This document shows, piece after piece, positions 33,029-41,369 of a stretch of 64,000 bases of DNA. Source of the DNA: Pyxidicoccus trucidator (lineage in GTDB: Bacteria; Myxococcota; Myxococcia; Myxococcales; Myxococcaceae); contig NZ_JAAIXZ010000012.1 in assembly GCF_010894435.1 (NCBI RefSeq), positions 186,001-250,000 of the forward strand, written 5' to 3'. Under the pieces are notes generated by a model, which was given only the letters and a program-made list of their open reading frames with translations, searched no databases and was not told the origin of the DNA. The position numbers and the translations under genes were made by a program. How positions within the stretch are numbered: position 1 is the first letter of the stretch; each line of letters starts with the position of its first letter.

Positions 33029-33691
33029 ATGAAGCGTCTCGCACTGCTGGCGGCGTTTGGATTGCTGTTGGGGACCACGGGCTGCGCCTTCACCCCGGAC
33101 CCCCAGAAGGACCTGCTGGAGGGGACCAGCAGCCACGCCATCTACAAGCTGCCCCCGGAGACGCTGCTGACGATGGCGCGCGGGCTGCTCGTCGAGCAGG
33201 GGTATGAGCTGCTCCCCACCTCGGACCCCCTCTACGTGAAGACCACGTGGAGGATTGCCGGCAACGTGGACATCGGCGCGAGCTGGTCTCGCGTCATGGT
33301 CCAGGCGATACGCCTGGACGACGGCCGCACCGTGGTGCGCGCGTACCGCATGAACTACACCACCAACGGCCGGGCCGCCTCGCACCCGGGCAGCTTCGCG
33401 GGCCAGAAGGAGAGCAAGGACGCGGGCTCCGCGGGCGGCGGTTCCGCGGGCGGTACCACGGGCGGGGGCCAGGTGGGGCGGTACGTCATGGGCGAGCCCA
33501 TGTCCCCGACGAAGCCCACCGTCTACCGCGCCAACGACTTCGAGTGGGCCCTGCTGGGCCGGGTGGACCCGAAGCTCGCCACCCACCTCCAGAGCCGGGT
33601 CAACGCGTACCTCGCCGAGGGCAAGCACCCTGCCATGACAGAAGAGCCCGCCGGGGACCTGCCGGCAGCGCCCACCGAGGGACACCTGTAG
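33029..33691 (+). CDS. Lipoprotein of unknown function
   Basis: 220 aa. Signal MKRLALLAAFGLLLGTTGC with lipobox TTGC. The mature protein has one alpha/beta domain (LPPETLLTMARGLLVEQGYE, YVKTTWRIAGNVDIGASW, RVMVQAIRLDDGRTVVRAYR) interrupted by a Gly/Ser linker (SAGGGSAGGTTGGGQVG) and a second short domain (ANDFEWALLGRVDPKLATHL). It resembles the many uncharacterised lipoproteins of myxobacteria; no function is assigned. The ATG at 33029 follows GAGGTGGGTGTC. Confidence 0.8.
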   Translation: MKRLALLAAFGLLLGTTGCAFTPDPQKDLLEGTSSHAIYKLPPETLLTMARGLLVEQGYELLPTSDPLYVKTTWRIAGNVDIGASWSRVMVQAIRLDDGRTVVRAYRMNYTTNGRAASHPGSFAGQKESKDAGSAGGGSAGGTTGGGQVGRYVMGEPMSPTKPTVYRANDFEWALLGRVDPKLATHLQSRVNAYLAEGKHPAMTEEPAGDLPAAPTEGHL

Positions 33692-33715
33692 GACGTGCTC
33701 CGGAGGGGCGGCGCG

Positions 33716-34006
33716 TCAGTGCACGCCGCCGTCGTCCTCGCGCGTGACGATGGGGCCGAACTTCGCCTCGTAGCGGTTGATGTTGTCCTGCATGGCCGCC
33801 ACCAGGCGCTTCATGTGCTTGGGGTTGGTGATGATGCGCGAGCGGACCCGGGCCTTGGGCTGCTGGGGCTGGACGTAGATGAAGTCCAGGGTGAACTCCG
33901 TGTCGGAGTGGTTCACCAGGGCCATGTTCACGTACTGACCATTGGCCACGTCCTCGTCTATCTGTATCTGCAACTGCATGTCCGGGGGCTTCGGAGTGTC
34001 AGCCAT
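33716..34006 (-). CDS. DUF3467 family protein
   Basis: 96 aa small soluble protein. QLQIQIDEDVANGQYVNMAL, VNHSDTEFTLDFIYVQPQQP, RVRSRIITNPKHMKRLVAAM and DNINRYEAKFGPI are the signatures of DUF3467, a conserved bacterial domain of unknown role. Start ATG 34006. It is convergent with the lipoprotein gene at 33029-33691 (24-bp gap) and divergent from the esterase gene. Confidence 0.88.
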   Translation of the reverse strand: MADTPKPPDMQLQIQIDEDVANGQYVNMALVNHSDTEFTLDFIYVQPQQPKARVRSRIITNPKHMKRLVAAMQDNINRYEAKFGPIVTREDDGGVH

Positions 34007-34075
34007 GAGGCAGACGGCATAGCGCCTGCGACTTCGCGTGGCCAGCGTCACGGTGTGAGCGCAACTGCTGAGGCC

Positions 34076-34879
34076 ATGGACCCGCGGAAGACAGCGCCCT
34101 TCGACCTGGGCCAGGGCGAGGACGCGTGCCTGCTGCTGCACGGCTTCACCGGCAGCCCCTGGGACGTGCGCCCGCTGGGAGAGGCCCTGGCCGCGCGCGG
34201 CATGCGGGTGGTGGCCCCCCGGCTACCGGGGCACGGCACCACGCCCCAGGCGCTGCTGCACGTCACCTGGAGGGACTGGCAGGCGGCGGCGGACAGCGCG
34301 CTGGCCGGGCTGCACGGGCACCGGAGCATCTTCGTGGCGGGGCTGTCCATGGGGGCGCTGCTGGCCCTGGGGCTCGCGGCCCGGCACCCGGAGACGGTGC
34401 GGGCGCTGGCGCTGGTGGCCCCGGCGGTGCGCTTCCGGGGGCCGCGCATGTTCCTCATCCGGCAGCTCGCCCGTACACCGGTGCTGGAGTGGGCGAGACC
34501 CTGGGCGGAGAAGACGGGCACGGACATCTCGGACCCGGAGGCGCTGGCCGAGGCGCCAATTCTGCCGGCCTTCCCGGTGGCGCGGCTGCGGGACTTGTGC
34601 ACCCTGCAGAACCTGGCGGTGCGGGATGTGGCGCAGGTGCGCTGCCCCACGCTGGTGGCGGTGGCGGAGCAGGACCACGTGGTGGACCCGGAGGGCGGGC
34701 GGTGGCTCGCCCGGCGGCTCACGGCGGCCCCCTCGGTGCGCTTCCTCTCCCTGCGAGACGGCTTCCACGTCATCCCCCGGGACACGGCGGGCCCGCTGCT
34801 GGCGGCCGAGGTGGGCAGCTTCCTGGAGCAGTGGCGGGGCGCCGGGACGACGTGGGACGCGCGGCACGCTGGAGCCTGA
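34076..34879 (+). CDS. Alpha/beta hydrolase (carboxylesterase/lipase-like)
   Basis: 267 aa alpha/beta hydrolase close to monoacylglycerol lipase or carboxylesterase EstA-type proteins. CLLLHGFTGSPWDVRPLGEA contains the oxyanion HGF motif; the nucleophile elbow is GLSMG (Ser in VAGLSMGALLALGL); the Asp is in EQDHVVDPE and the His in FHVIPRD. No signal peptide, so cytosolic. I start at the ATG at 34076 with TGAGG upstream; an in-frame GTG at 34055 has no RBS. It precedes, but is separate from, the ABC operon. Confidence 0.87.
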   Translation: MDPRKTAPFDLGQGEDACLLLHGFTGSPWDVRPLGEALAARGMRVVAPRLPGHGTTPQALLHVTWRDWQAAADSALAGLHGHRSIFVAGLSMGALLALGLAARHPETVRALALVAPAVRFRGPRMFLIRQLARTPVLEWARPWAEKTGTDISDPEALAEAPILPAFPVARLRDLCTLQNLAVRDVAQVRCPTLVAVAEQDHVVDPEGGRWLARRLTAAPSVRFLSLRDGFHVIPRDTAGPLLAAEVGSFLEQWRGAGTTWDARHAGA

Positions 34880-34976
34880 AGCGCGCCTGAAGGGTGCCTG
34901 AAGAGAGGCTGGGCGGAGCACGGGCGGGCGCAAAACGCGGCGGCACGGCGGGCATCCGTGTATCAGAGACGCGCCC

Positions 34977-35693
34977 ATGCCCCCGTCCGACACCCCGCCC
35001 CTGGTCGAGCTGCGCGACGTCACGAAGGCCTACGCCGAAGGCGACACCGTGAGGGAGGTGCTCTCCGGCGTCCGCCTCTCCCTGTATCGGGGCGAGTTCG
35101 TGGTGCTGCTGGGCCGCAGCGGCTCCGGAAAATCCACGCTGCTCAACCTCATCAGCGGCATTGATGTGCCCAGCCAGGGTGAGGTGCGCGTGGATGGCAA
35201 GGACCTGGGCAACCTGAGCGAGCGCGAGCGCACGCTGCTGAGGCGCGAGCGCATCGGCTTCATCTTCCAGGCCTTCAACCTCCTGCCCACGCTGACGGTG
35301 GAGGAGAACGTGCGGCTGCCCCTGGAGCTCAACGGGAAGGACGCCGCGGAGTCGGGAGCAAAGGCGAGGGCGCTGCTGGAGCGGGTGGGACTGGGCACGC
35401 GCGCGAGCAGCTTCCCGGACCGGCTGTCCGGCGGCGAGCAGCAGCGCGTGGCGGTGGCGCGGGCGCTGGCGCACTCCCCGCCGCTGCTGCTGGCGGACGA
35501 GCCCACCGGCAACCTGGACGAGGCGACGGGGCGGCAGGTGCTCGACCTGCTGGAGGGACTCACGCGGCAGGGCAACGCGTGCGCGCTCATCGTCACCCAC
35601 GAGCCGGGCATGGTGGCCCGCGCGGACCGCGTGCTGTCGATGGAGGGTGGACGGCTCGTGGAGCGCGAGCCGGCGCGAAGGGAGACGCGATGA
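34977..35693 (+). CDS. LolD/MacB-type ABC transporter ATP-binding protein
   Basis: 238 aa ATPase. Walker A GRSGSGKST (46-54), Q-loop FIFQAFNLLPTLT, signature LSGGEQQRVAVARAL and Walker B LLLADEPTGNLD are intact, with the H-loop in VTHEPG. This is the type-VII ABC group (LolD/MacB/FtsE) that powers FtsX-like permeases. It overlaps the permease gene by 4 bp (ATGA). The C terminus is basic and disordered. Substrate unknown. Confidence 0.93.
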   Translation: MPPSDTPPLVELRDVTKAYAEGDTVREVLSGVRLSLYRGEFVVLLGRSGSGKSTLLNLISGIDVPSQGEVRVDGKDLGNLSERERTLLRRERIGFIFQAFNLLPTLTVEENVRLPLELNGKDAAESGAKARALLERVGLGTRASSFPDRLSGGEQQRVAVARALAHSPPLLLADEPTGNLDEATGRQVLDLLEGLTRQGNACALIVTHEPGMVARADRVLSMEGGRLVEREPARRETR

Positions 35694-38227
35694 AGGGGCT
35701 GCTGGTCCGCTCCAGCCTGCGCCACCTGGGCGGCCACCCGTGGCTGACGGCGCTGTCGCTGCTGGGCATCGCGCTGGGCGTGGCGGTGGTGGTGTCGATT
35801 GATTTGGCGAGCGACAGCGCGCTGCGAGCCTTCGAGCGCTCCACGGACGCGGTGGCCGGCCGCGCCACGCATCAGCTGGTGGGTGGCTCCTCGGGCGTGG
35901 ACGAGCACGTGTACCGCGACTTGCGCCTGCGCAAGGACGCGCCGGTGTCCGCGCCGGTGGTGGAGGGCCACGTGCAGGCGGGGGTGGGCGACCGGCGCAC
36001 GCTGACGGTGCTGGGAGTGGACCCGTTCGCGGAGGCCCCGTTCCGCGACTACGCGAAGGGCGAGGCGGTGGGCGACGTGGGCGCGCTGCTCACCGAGCCG
36101 GGCACGGTGCTGCTGAGCGGCCGGGCCGCGCGGGCGCTGGGCATCCCCGCCGGAGGCGAGCTGCCGGTGCGGGTGGAGGGCGTGAACAAGCGGCTGCGGG
36201 TGTCGGCGCTGCTGGAGCCCGCGGACGAGGACACCGCGCGGGCGCTGGAGGCGCTGGTGCTCACGGACCTGTCCACCGCTCAGGAGGTGCTGGGGCAACT
36301 GGGACGGCTGACGCGCGTGGACCTGCGGATGCGGGACGAGGCGCAGGCGACGCGGCTGGCGGCGACGCTGCCCACGGGCACGGAGTTGGTGCGCGCCTCC
36401 GCACGGGCGGGCACGGTGGAGCAGATGACGCGGGCCTTCCGCACCAACCTCACCGCGCTGTCGCTGCTGGCGCTCGTGGTGGGGATGTTCCTCATCTACA
36501 ACACGATGACGTTCTCCGTGGTGCAGCGGCGCGGGCTGCTGGGGCGGCTGCGCGCGGTGGGCATCACCCGCGGCGAGCTCTTCGCGCTGGTGCTGGGCGA
36601 GGCGGCGGTGCTGGGCGCAGTGGGCACGGTGGCGGGCGTGCTGCTAGGCGTGCTGCTGGCTCGCGGGCTGGTGGGGCTCGTCACGCAGACCTTCAACGAC
36701 TTGTACTTCGTGGTGAGCGTGCGTGGGCTGGCATTGGAGCCCCTCACGCTGGCCAAGGGGCTGGTGCTGGGGCTGGGCGCCACGCTGCTGGCGGCGCTGG
36801 TGCCGGCGTGGGAGGCGGCGCGCTCTCCGCCGGTGACGACGATGCGGCGCTCCACCATGGAGGACGTGTCGCGCAGCCGCGCGCCGAAGCTGGCGGTGCT
36901 GGGGTTGTTGGTACTGGCCGGAGGCACGGCGCTGCTGACGTGGCCCACGCAGGCACTGCTGCCGGCGTACGGGGGCCTCTTCTCCGTGCTGCTGGGCTCG
37001 GCGCTGCTGGTGCCGTGGGTGACGGAGCGGCTGTCGTCGGTGGCGGCGGTGCCGCTGGGCGCGGCCTTCGGCATGCTGGGGCGCATGGCGGCGCGCAGTG
37101 TCCGCACCAGCCTCAGTCGCACGGCGGTGGCGCTGGCGGCGCTGATGGTGGCGGTGGCCACCACGGTGGGCGTGGGCCTCATGGTGTCCAGCTTCCGGGG
37201 CACGGTGATGTCCTGGCTCGACACGTCGCTCCAGGCGGACGTGTTCATCTCCCCGCCTTCGCTGGTGGCGCGGCGCGGGACGGCCACGCTGATGCCGGGA
37301 CTGGCCGAGCACCTGCGCTCCACGCCCGGCGCCGCCGCGAGCAGCACCATCCGCGTGACGACGACGCGCGCGGACGGCGTACCCACCGACCTGGTGGCCA
37401 TCGACTTCTCCCGGACGACAGCGCGGCCCTACCGCTTCAAGCAGGGGGACGCGGCCGCGATATGGCGGGAGCTGGAGGCGTCACCAGACACCCTCCTCGT
37501 CTCCGAGCCCTTCAGCTTCCACCGCAAAGTGGGCGTGGGCGGGACGGTGCGACTGGCCACGGACCAGGGGCCGCGCGACTTCCGCGTGGTGGGCGTGTAC
37601 TTCGACTACGGCTCGGACGTGGGGACGATGCTGATGCCGCGCTCCACCTACGAGCGCTGGTACGAAGACCGGGGGGTGAGCGGCGTCGCGCTGTATGCTG
37701 CGCCGGGGCAGGACGTGGACGCGCTGGTGGCCTCGGTGCGCGAGCGGGCCGGGGGCTCGCAGGCTCTGCTGGTGCGCGCGAACCGCTCGCTGCGGCAGGC
37801 GTCCATGGAGGTGTTCGACCGCACCTTCACGATTACGCAGGTGCTCCGGCTGCTGGCCATCGGCGTGGCCTTCGTGGGCGTGCTGAGCGCACTGATGTCG
37901 CTGCAGCTGGAGCGGGCCCGGGAGCTGGCGGTGCTGCGCGCGACGGGGCTGACACCGGGACAGCTCTGGGGACTCGTGTCGCTGCAGACGGGCCTGCTGG
38001 GCCTGCTGGCGGGGCTGTTCTCCGTGCCGCTGGGCGTAGCGCTGGCGTACGTGCTGGTGCACGTCATCAACCAGCGCTCGTTCGGGTGGACGCTGCAGCT
38101 CGCGGTGACACCGGAGACGCTGTGGCAGGCGATGCTGTTGGCGCTGGTGGCGTCGGCGCTGGCCGGGCTGTACCCGGCCTGGAAGATGGCGCGCGCCAAC
38201 CCCGCGCTCGCGCTGCGGGAGGAGTGA
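35690..38227 (+). CDS. ABC transporter permease with duplicated FtsX domains
   Basis: 845 aa. Helix 1 near residues 15-35 (PWLTALSLLGIALGVAVVVS), a periplasmic MacB-PCD-like domain (about 50-240), FtsX domain at 245-370 (ALSLLALVVGMFLIYNTMTF, EAAVLGAVGTVAGVLLGVLL), helices and a second PCD-like domain, then a final FtsX domain (VLRLLAIGVAFVGVLSALMS, LAGLFSVPLGVALAYVLVHV and LALVASALAGLYPAWKMARA). With two copies in one chain it can form the whole permease, like YbbP/LolC-E fused forms. Translationally coupled to the ATPase and 4 bp from the AttH gene, so the three form an operon. Confidence 0.9.
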   Translation: MKGLLVRSSLRHLGGHPWLTALSLLGIALGVAVVVSIDLASDSALRAFERSTDAVAGRATHQLVGGSSGVDEHVYRDLRLRKDAPVSAPVVEGHVQAGVGDRRTLTVLGVDPFAEAPFRDYAKGEAVGDVGALLTEPGTVLLSGRAARALGIPAGGELPVRVEGVNKRLRVSALLEPADEDTARALEALVLTDLSTAQEVLGQLGRLTRVDLRMRDEAQATRLAATLPTGTELVRASARAGTVEQMTRAFRTNLTALSLLALVVGMFLIYNTMTFSVVQRRGLLGRLRAVGITRGELFALVLGEAAVLGAVGTVAGVLLGVLLARGLVGLVTQTFNDLYFVVSVRGLALEPLTLAKGLVLGLGATLLAALVPAWEAARSPPVTTMRRSTMEDVSRSRAPKLAVLGLLVLAGGTALLTWPTQALLPAYGGLFSVLLGSALLVPWVTERLSSVAAVPLGAAFGMLGRMAARSVRTSLSRTAVALAALMVAVATTVGVGLMVSSFRGTVMSWLDTSLQADVFISPPSLVARRGTATLMPGLAEHLRSTPGAAASSTIRVTTTRADGVPTDLVAIDFSRTTARPYRFKQGDAAAIWRELEASPDTLLVSEPFSFHRKVGVGGTVRLATDQGPRDFRVVGVYFDYGSDVGTMLMPRSTYERWYEDRGVSGVALYAAPGQDVDALVASVRERAGGSQALLVRANRSLRQASMEVFDRTFTITQVLRLLAIGVAFVGVLSALMSLQLERARELAVLRATGLTPGQLWGLVSLQTGLLGLLAGLFSVPLGVALAYVLVHVINQRSFGWTLQLAVTPETLWQAMLLALVASALAGLYPAWKMARANPALALREE

Positions 38228-38231
38228 GGCC

Positions 38232-39491
38232 ATGAGCGGCGGACGAGGGCTCGTCATCGGAACGGCGGTGGTGCTGGTGGCGCTGGCGGTGGCCGTCGCC
38301 GTCGTCACGCGGGAGTCGGCGCCCCCGGCCCTGCCACAGGGAGGAACGCTCACGGTGAGCGGGGCGCTCGGAGGGGCGGACACGAGTGCGGTGGGCTATG
38401 CGCGCGCGGTGGAGCCCCGGCCCTTCCAGTTCCCCGAGGACCACGGCCCGCACCCGGAGTTCCGCACGGAGTGGTGGTACTGGACGGGGAATCTGGAGAC
38501 GGAGGACGGACGCGCCTTCGGCTACCAGTTCACCCTGTTCCGCAGCGCGCTGGCCCCCGCCGCGCCACAGCGCGAGTCCGCGTGGGGCGCGCGCGACGTG
38601 TACCTGGGGCACTTCACGGTGACGGACGTGGGGGGCGGGGAGTTCCACCCGGCGGAGCGCTTCAGCCGTGCGGCGGTGGGGCTCGCGGGGGCGAGCGGGA
38701 AGCCCTTCAAGGTGTGGCTGGAGGACTGGGAGGCCGCGAGCGTTGGCGAGGCCACGTGGCCGGTGCGGCTGCGCGCGGAGACGGACGCGGTGGCGCTGGA
38801 GCTGCTGCTGGAGCCGGGCAAGCCGCCGGTGCTCCAGGGTGACAAGGGCCTGAGCCAGAAGGGGCCGGAGCGGGGCAATGCGTCCTACTACTACTCGATG
38901 ACGCGGATGCCCTCGCGGGGCACGGTGCGGGTGGACGGGCAGACGTACACGGTGAAGGGCGAGAGCTGGATGGACCGCGAGTGGAGCACCAGTGCGCTCG
39001 GCGCGGACCAGGTGGGCTGGGACTGGTTCTCGCTGCAGCTCTCCGACGGAAGCGAGCTGATGTACTACCAGCTCCGCCGCAAGGACGGCTCGGCGGACCC
39101 GTTCAGCGCGGGCACGTGGGTGCCTCCGCCCGGCGCGGCGTCGAGCGAGCCGGTGCGCGTGTCACGCGAGGACGTGCGGCTCGAGGTGCTGGACACGTGG
39201 AAGAGTCCACGCAGCACGGGGGTGTACCCGTCGCGCTGGCGGCTGCGTGTGGAGAAGTTGGGGTTGGACCTCACGGTGACACCGAAGATGGCGGACCAGG
39301 AGCTGCCGGTGAGCGTGCTGTACTGGGAGGGCACGGTGGGGCTGGAGGGCACGCGCGAGGGCAAGCCGCTCACGGGCCGTGGGTACGTGGAGCTGACGGG
39401 GTACGCGGACATTCAGGGACCGCGGCGTCCCGAGACACGCGCGCGCGGGACGCCCGAAGCCGAGGCCGCCGCGAGCAGCCCGGTGAAGTGA
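38232..39491 (+). CDS. AttH/CrtC-like lipocalin-fold protein
   Basis: 419 aa. N-terminal signal or anchor helix (LVIGTAVVLVALAVAVAVVT), then a double lipocalin-like beta-fold typical of AttH/CrtC-like proteins. Family motifs: FPEDHGPHPEFRTEWWYWTG, FGYQFTLFRSAL, SYYYSMTRMPSRGTVRVDGQ and SWMDREWSTS, and GWDWFSLQLSDGSELMYYQL. AttH is encoded beside an LolD/FtsX-like ABC transporter in many bacteria, as here. Related CrtC hydratases act on carotenoids; the AttH-associated role is unproven. The tail is disordered. Confidence 0.9.
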   Translation: MSGGRGLVIGTAVVLVALAVAVAVVTRESAPPALPQGGTLTVSGALGGADTSAVGYARAVEPRPFQFPEDHGPHPEFRTEWWYWTGNLETEDGRAFGYQFTLFRSALAPAAPQRESAWGARDVYLGHFTVTDVGGGEFHPAERFSRAAVGLAGASGKPFKVWLEDWEAASVGEATWPVRLRAETDAVALELLLEPGKPPVLQGDKGLSQKGPERGNASYYYSMTRMPSRGTVRVDGQTYTVKGESWMDREWSTSALGADQVGWDWFSLQLSDGSELMYYQLRRKDGSADPFSAGTWVPPPGAASSEPVRVSREDVRLEVLDTWKSPRSTGVYPSRWRLRVEKLGLDLTVTPKMADQELPVSVLYWEGTVGLEGTREGKPLTGRGYVELTGYADIQGPRRPETRARGTPEAEAAASSPVK

Positions 39492-39661
39492 CGGAAGCAC
39501 CAGGCGGAGTCTCCCGCGCACTCGACTCCCAGCTCACGGCCCGAGTCCTGGGTGACTCCTGACTGCGGCGTGAAGCGGGCCCCACCGCGGTGTGAAGCGA
39601 CGCGAAGGAAATCCGTGGAACTCGTTCAGGGTGGGTGCCCCTTGGAGTGAGGAGTCAACCC

Positions 39662-41350
39662 ATGCGTCGTTTCCTCGCGGTGGCGTGTGTCCTGCTGGTG
39701 CCGGTGCTGAGCCTGGCCGCGCCGGAGAGCCGGACCAACTACAACGCCAGCCCCGACAACTCGCGGACCTACGTCGGCTTCACTCCAGACCGGCCTGTCC
39801 TGCAGCTCTTCATGAACCACGTGGACCGCGCGGACGATGTCTGGCTGCGCTTCGCCGGCCCCGTGTATGCGGACAAGCGAGACGACTGGCTGCGCATCCG
39901 CGTCCTCGATGGCTGCCTCAACGAGGTCTTCTCGCGGACCTACCCGCTCGCCCTCACGCTGAGCAGCTTCCAGCAGGACTGGTTCAACTTCGCGCTCGGC
40001 GTGCCGCTCCAGCACGGGCGCTACTACTACCTGGAGCTGACTTCCCGGTACGGCGGCTGGGGCGGTAGCGCGCAGCTCGTCGTGAACAACTCCCGCTACG
40101 AGCACGGCCGGATGTTCACCGCCGGCTCGCTTCAGTCGCTCGCCTTCCCTGAAAAGAAGGACGACGTGATGTTCCTGCTGGGCGGCACGGTGGAGGCGAC
40201 GAAGCCGTGGTACCCGTCTCCGACGACGAACGTCCTCTGCCCCGCCCGCTGCAAGGTGGTGGGCACGGAGAAGACGGCCTGGAACCCGCGCAACTACTTC
40301 AACGTCATCGTCCAGGAGACGGGGACCGCCGGGCCGACGGGCTCCTTCTGGGCGGACTTCCAGGCGGACCCGTCGCTCACCGCGCTCAAGGAGAACGTCC
40401 GCCGCGTCCTCGAGGACCCGAGCGGTCCGCCAGCACCCGGGGGCCGGGCGACGGCGCCGCTCGACCAGACGGTGCCGTACGATGCGTACTACGGACAGAT
40501 GAACTTCTACGTCGCGGTGGAGGACCCGGCGACGGACCCGCGCGCGGCCAAGGGCTTCCTGTACTGCGCGAACATCGACGCGCAGATTTCCGTCAAGACG
40601 GGCTCATACGGCTCCTACGGCGCCACGAACTTCGGAGGCGAGCTGCCGCGTCCGTCCTCCGGCGCGTGGGACTACGACTTCTCCCGCGGCATCCTCCAGC
40701 ACGAGCTGCTGGGCCACGGCATTGGCCAGCTCACGGAGGAGTACACCCTGCCCTGGGATGCGGGGGCGACGCTGGTGTCGGCCCTGTCGCCCAACACGGA
40801 TGCGCCCGGCTGCCCGTCGTGGTGTGGCTCGTCGCTGACGGTGACCCATCTCATCACCCTGATGGCGGGAGACCCGAACGCGGCCTGCTGGACCTATAGC
40901 GCGGCGACGTGCCAGGCCCACGAGGCGAGTGGGAGCAGCCCGCAGTGCCTCTGGCTGGGAGGGCTGAGCGACCCGGGCCTGGCGTACTACGGCGGGCGCA
41001 CGTGCATTCCCGCGTCGGTGACGAAGTACAACATCGGCCTGAGCTGCACGGGCAACACGGGGTGCTACCTCGGCCACACCAACGGCGGGCGCACCTCCGT
41101 CAACGTGGCGCAGCCGGGCGGAGACATCATGGGCGCGCAGGGGCGCAACGCGTCAGCGGCGTACGGCTTCACCACGGCCATGGAGAGCCACATCCGGGAC
41201 GTCATGGACTGCCTCTTCCCGCTGACCTGCCACCAGTACCCGGAGTCCCGCTGCCTGGCGTTCCAGTCGAAGTGGAGCTCCGGCGCCGGTCGGACGGTGT
41301 TCGCCACCCGGGCCAACGCCTGCGAGAGCGGCTACTACCGCAGGCGGTGA
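39662..41350 (+). CDS. Secreted M64-like zinc metalloprotease with HExxxH motif
   Basis: 562 aa. The signal peptide is MRRFLAVACVLLVPVLSLAA. Following a beta-rich N-terminal domain, a catalytic region shows HELLGHGIGQLTEEY (H347, E348, H352, E359/E360), then SPNTDAPGCPSWCGSSLTVT, an IPASVTKYNIGL segment and GGDIMGAQGRNASAAYG with a Met that may serve as a Met-turn. Order and the L-x-EEY and PN...GCPxW features recall peptidase family M64 (IgA peptidase-like), which normally reads HExxH; here one residue is inserted (HExxxH, as in dipeptidyl peptidase III). Cys are numerous, suggesting disulfides. Probably extracellular. Start ATG 39662 (MRRF); the upstream in-frame ATG at 39635 gives no signal peptide start. 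Confidence 0.7.
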   Translation: MRRFLAVACVLLVPVLSLAAPESRTNYNASPDNSRTYVGFTPDRPVLQLFMNHVDRADDVWLRFAGPVYADKRDDWLRIRVLDGCLNEVFSRTYPLALTLSSFQQDWFNFALGVPLQHGRYYYLELTSRYGGWGGSAQLVVNNSRYEHGRMFTAGSLQSLAFPEKKDDVMFLLGGTVEATKPWYPSPTTNVLCPARCKVVGTEKTAWNPRNYFNVIVQETGTAGPTGSFWADFQADPSLTALKENVRRVLEDPSGPPAPGGRATAPLDQTVPYDAYYGQMNFYVAVEDPATDPRAAKGFLYCANIDAQISVKTGSYGSYGATNFGGELPRPSSGAWDYDFSRGILQHELLGHGIGQLTEEYTLPWDAGATLVSALSPNTDAPGCPSWCGSSLTVTHLITLMAGDPNAACWTYSAATCQAHEASGSSPQCLWLGGLSDPGLAYYGGRTCIPASVTKYNIGLSCTGNTGCYLGHTNGGRTSVNVAQPGGDIMGAQGRNASAAYGFTTAMESHIRDVMDCLFPLTCHQYPESRCLAFQSKWSSGAGRTVFATRANACESGYYRRR

Positions 41351-41369
41351 GCTGGAGCCGGGCGACGCG

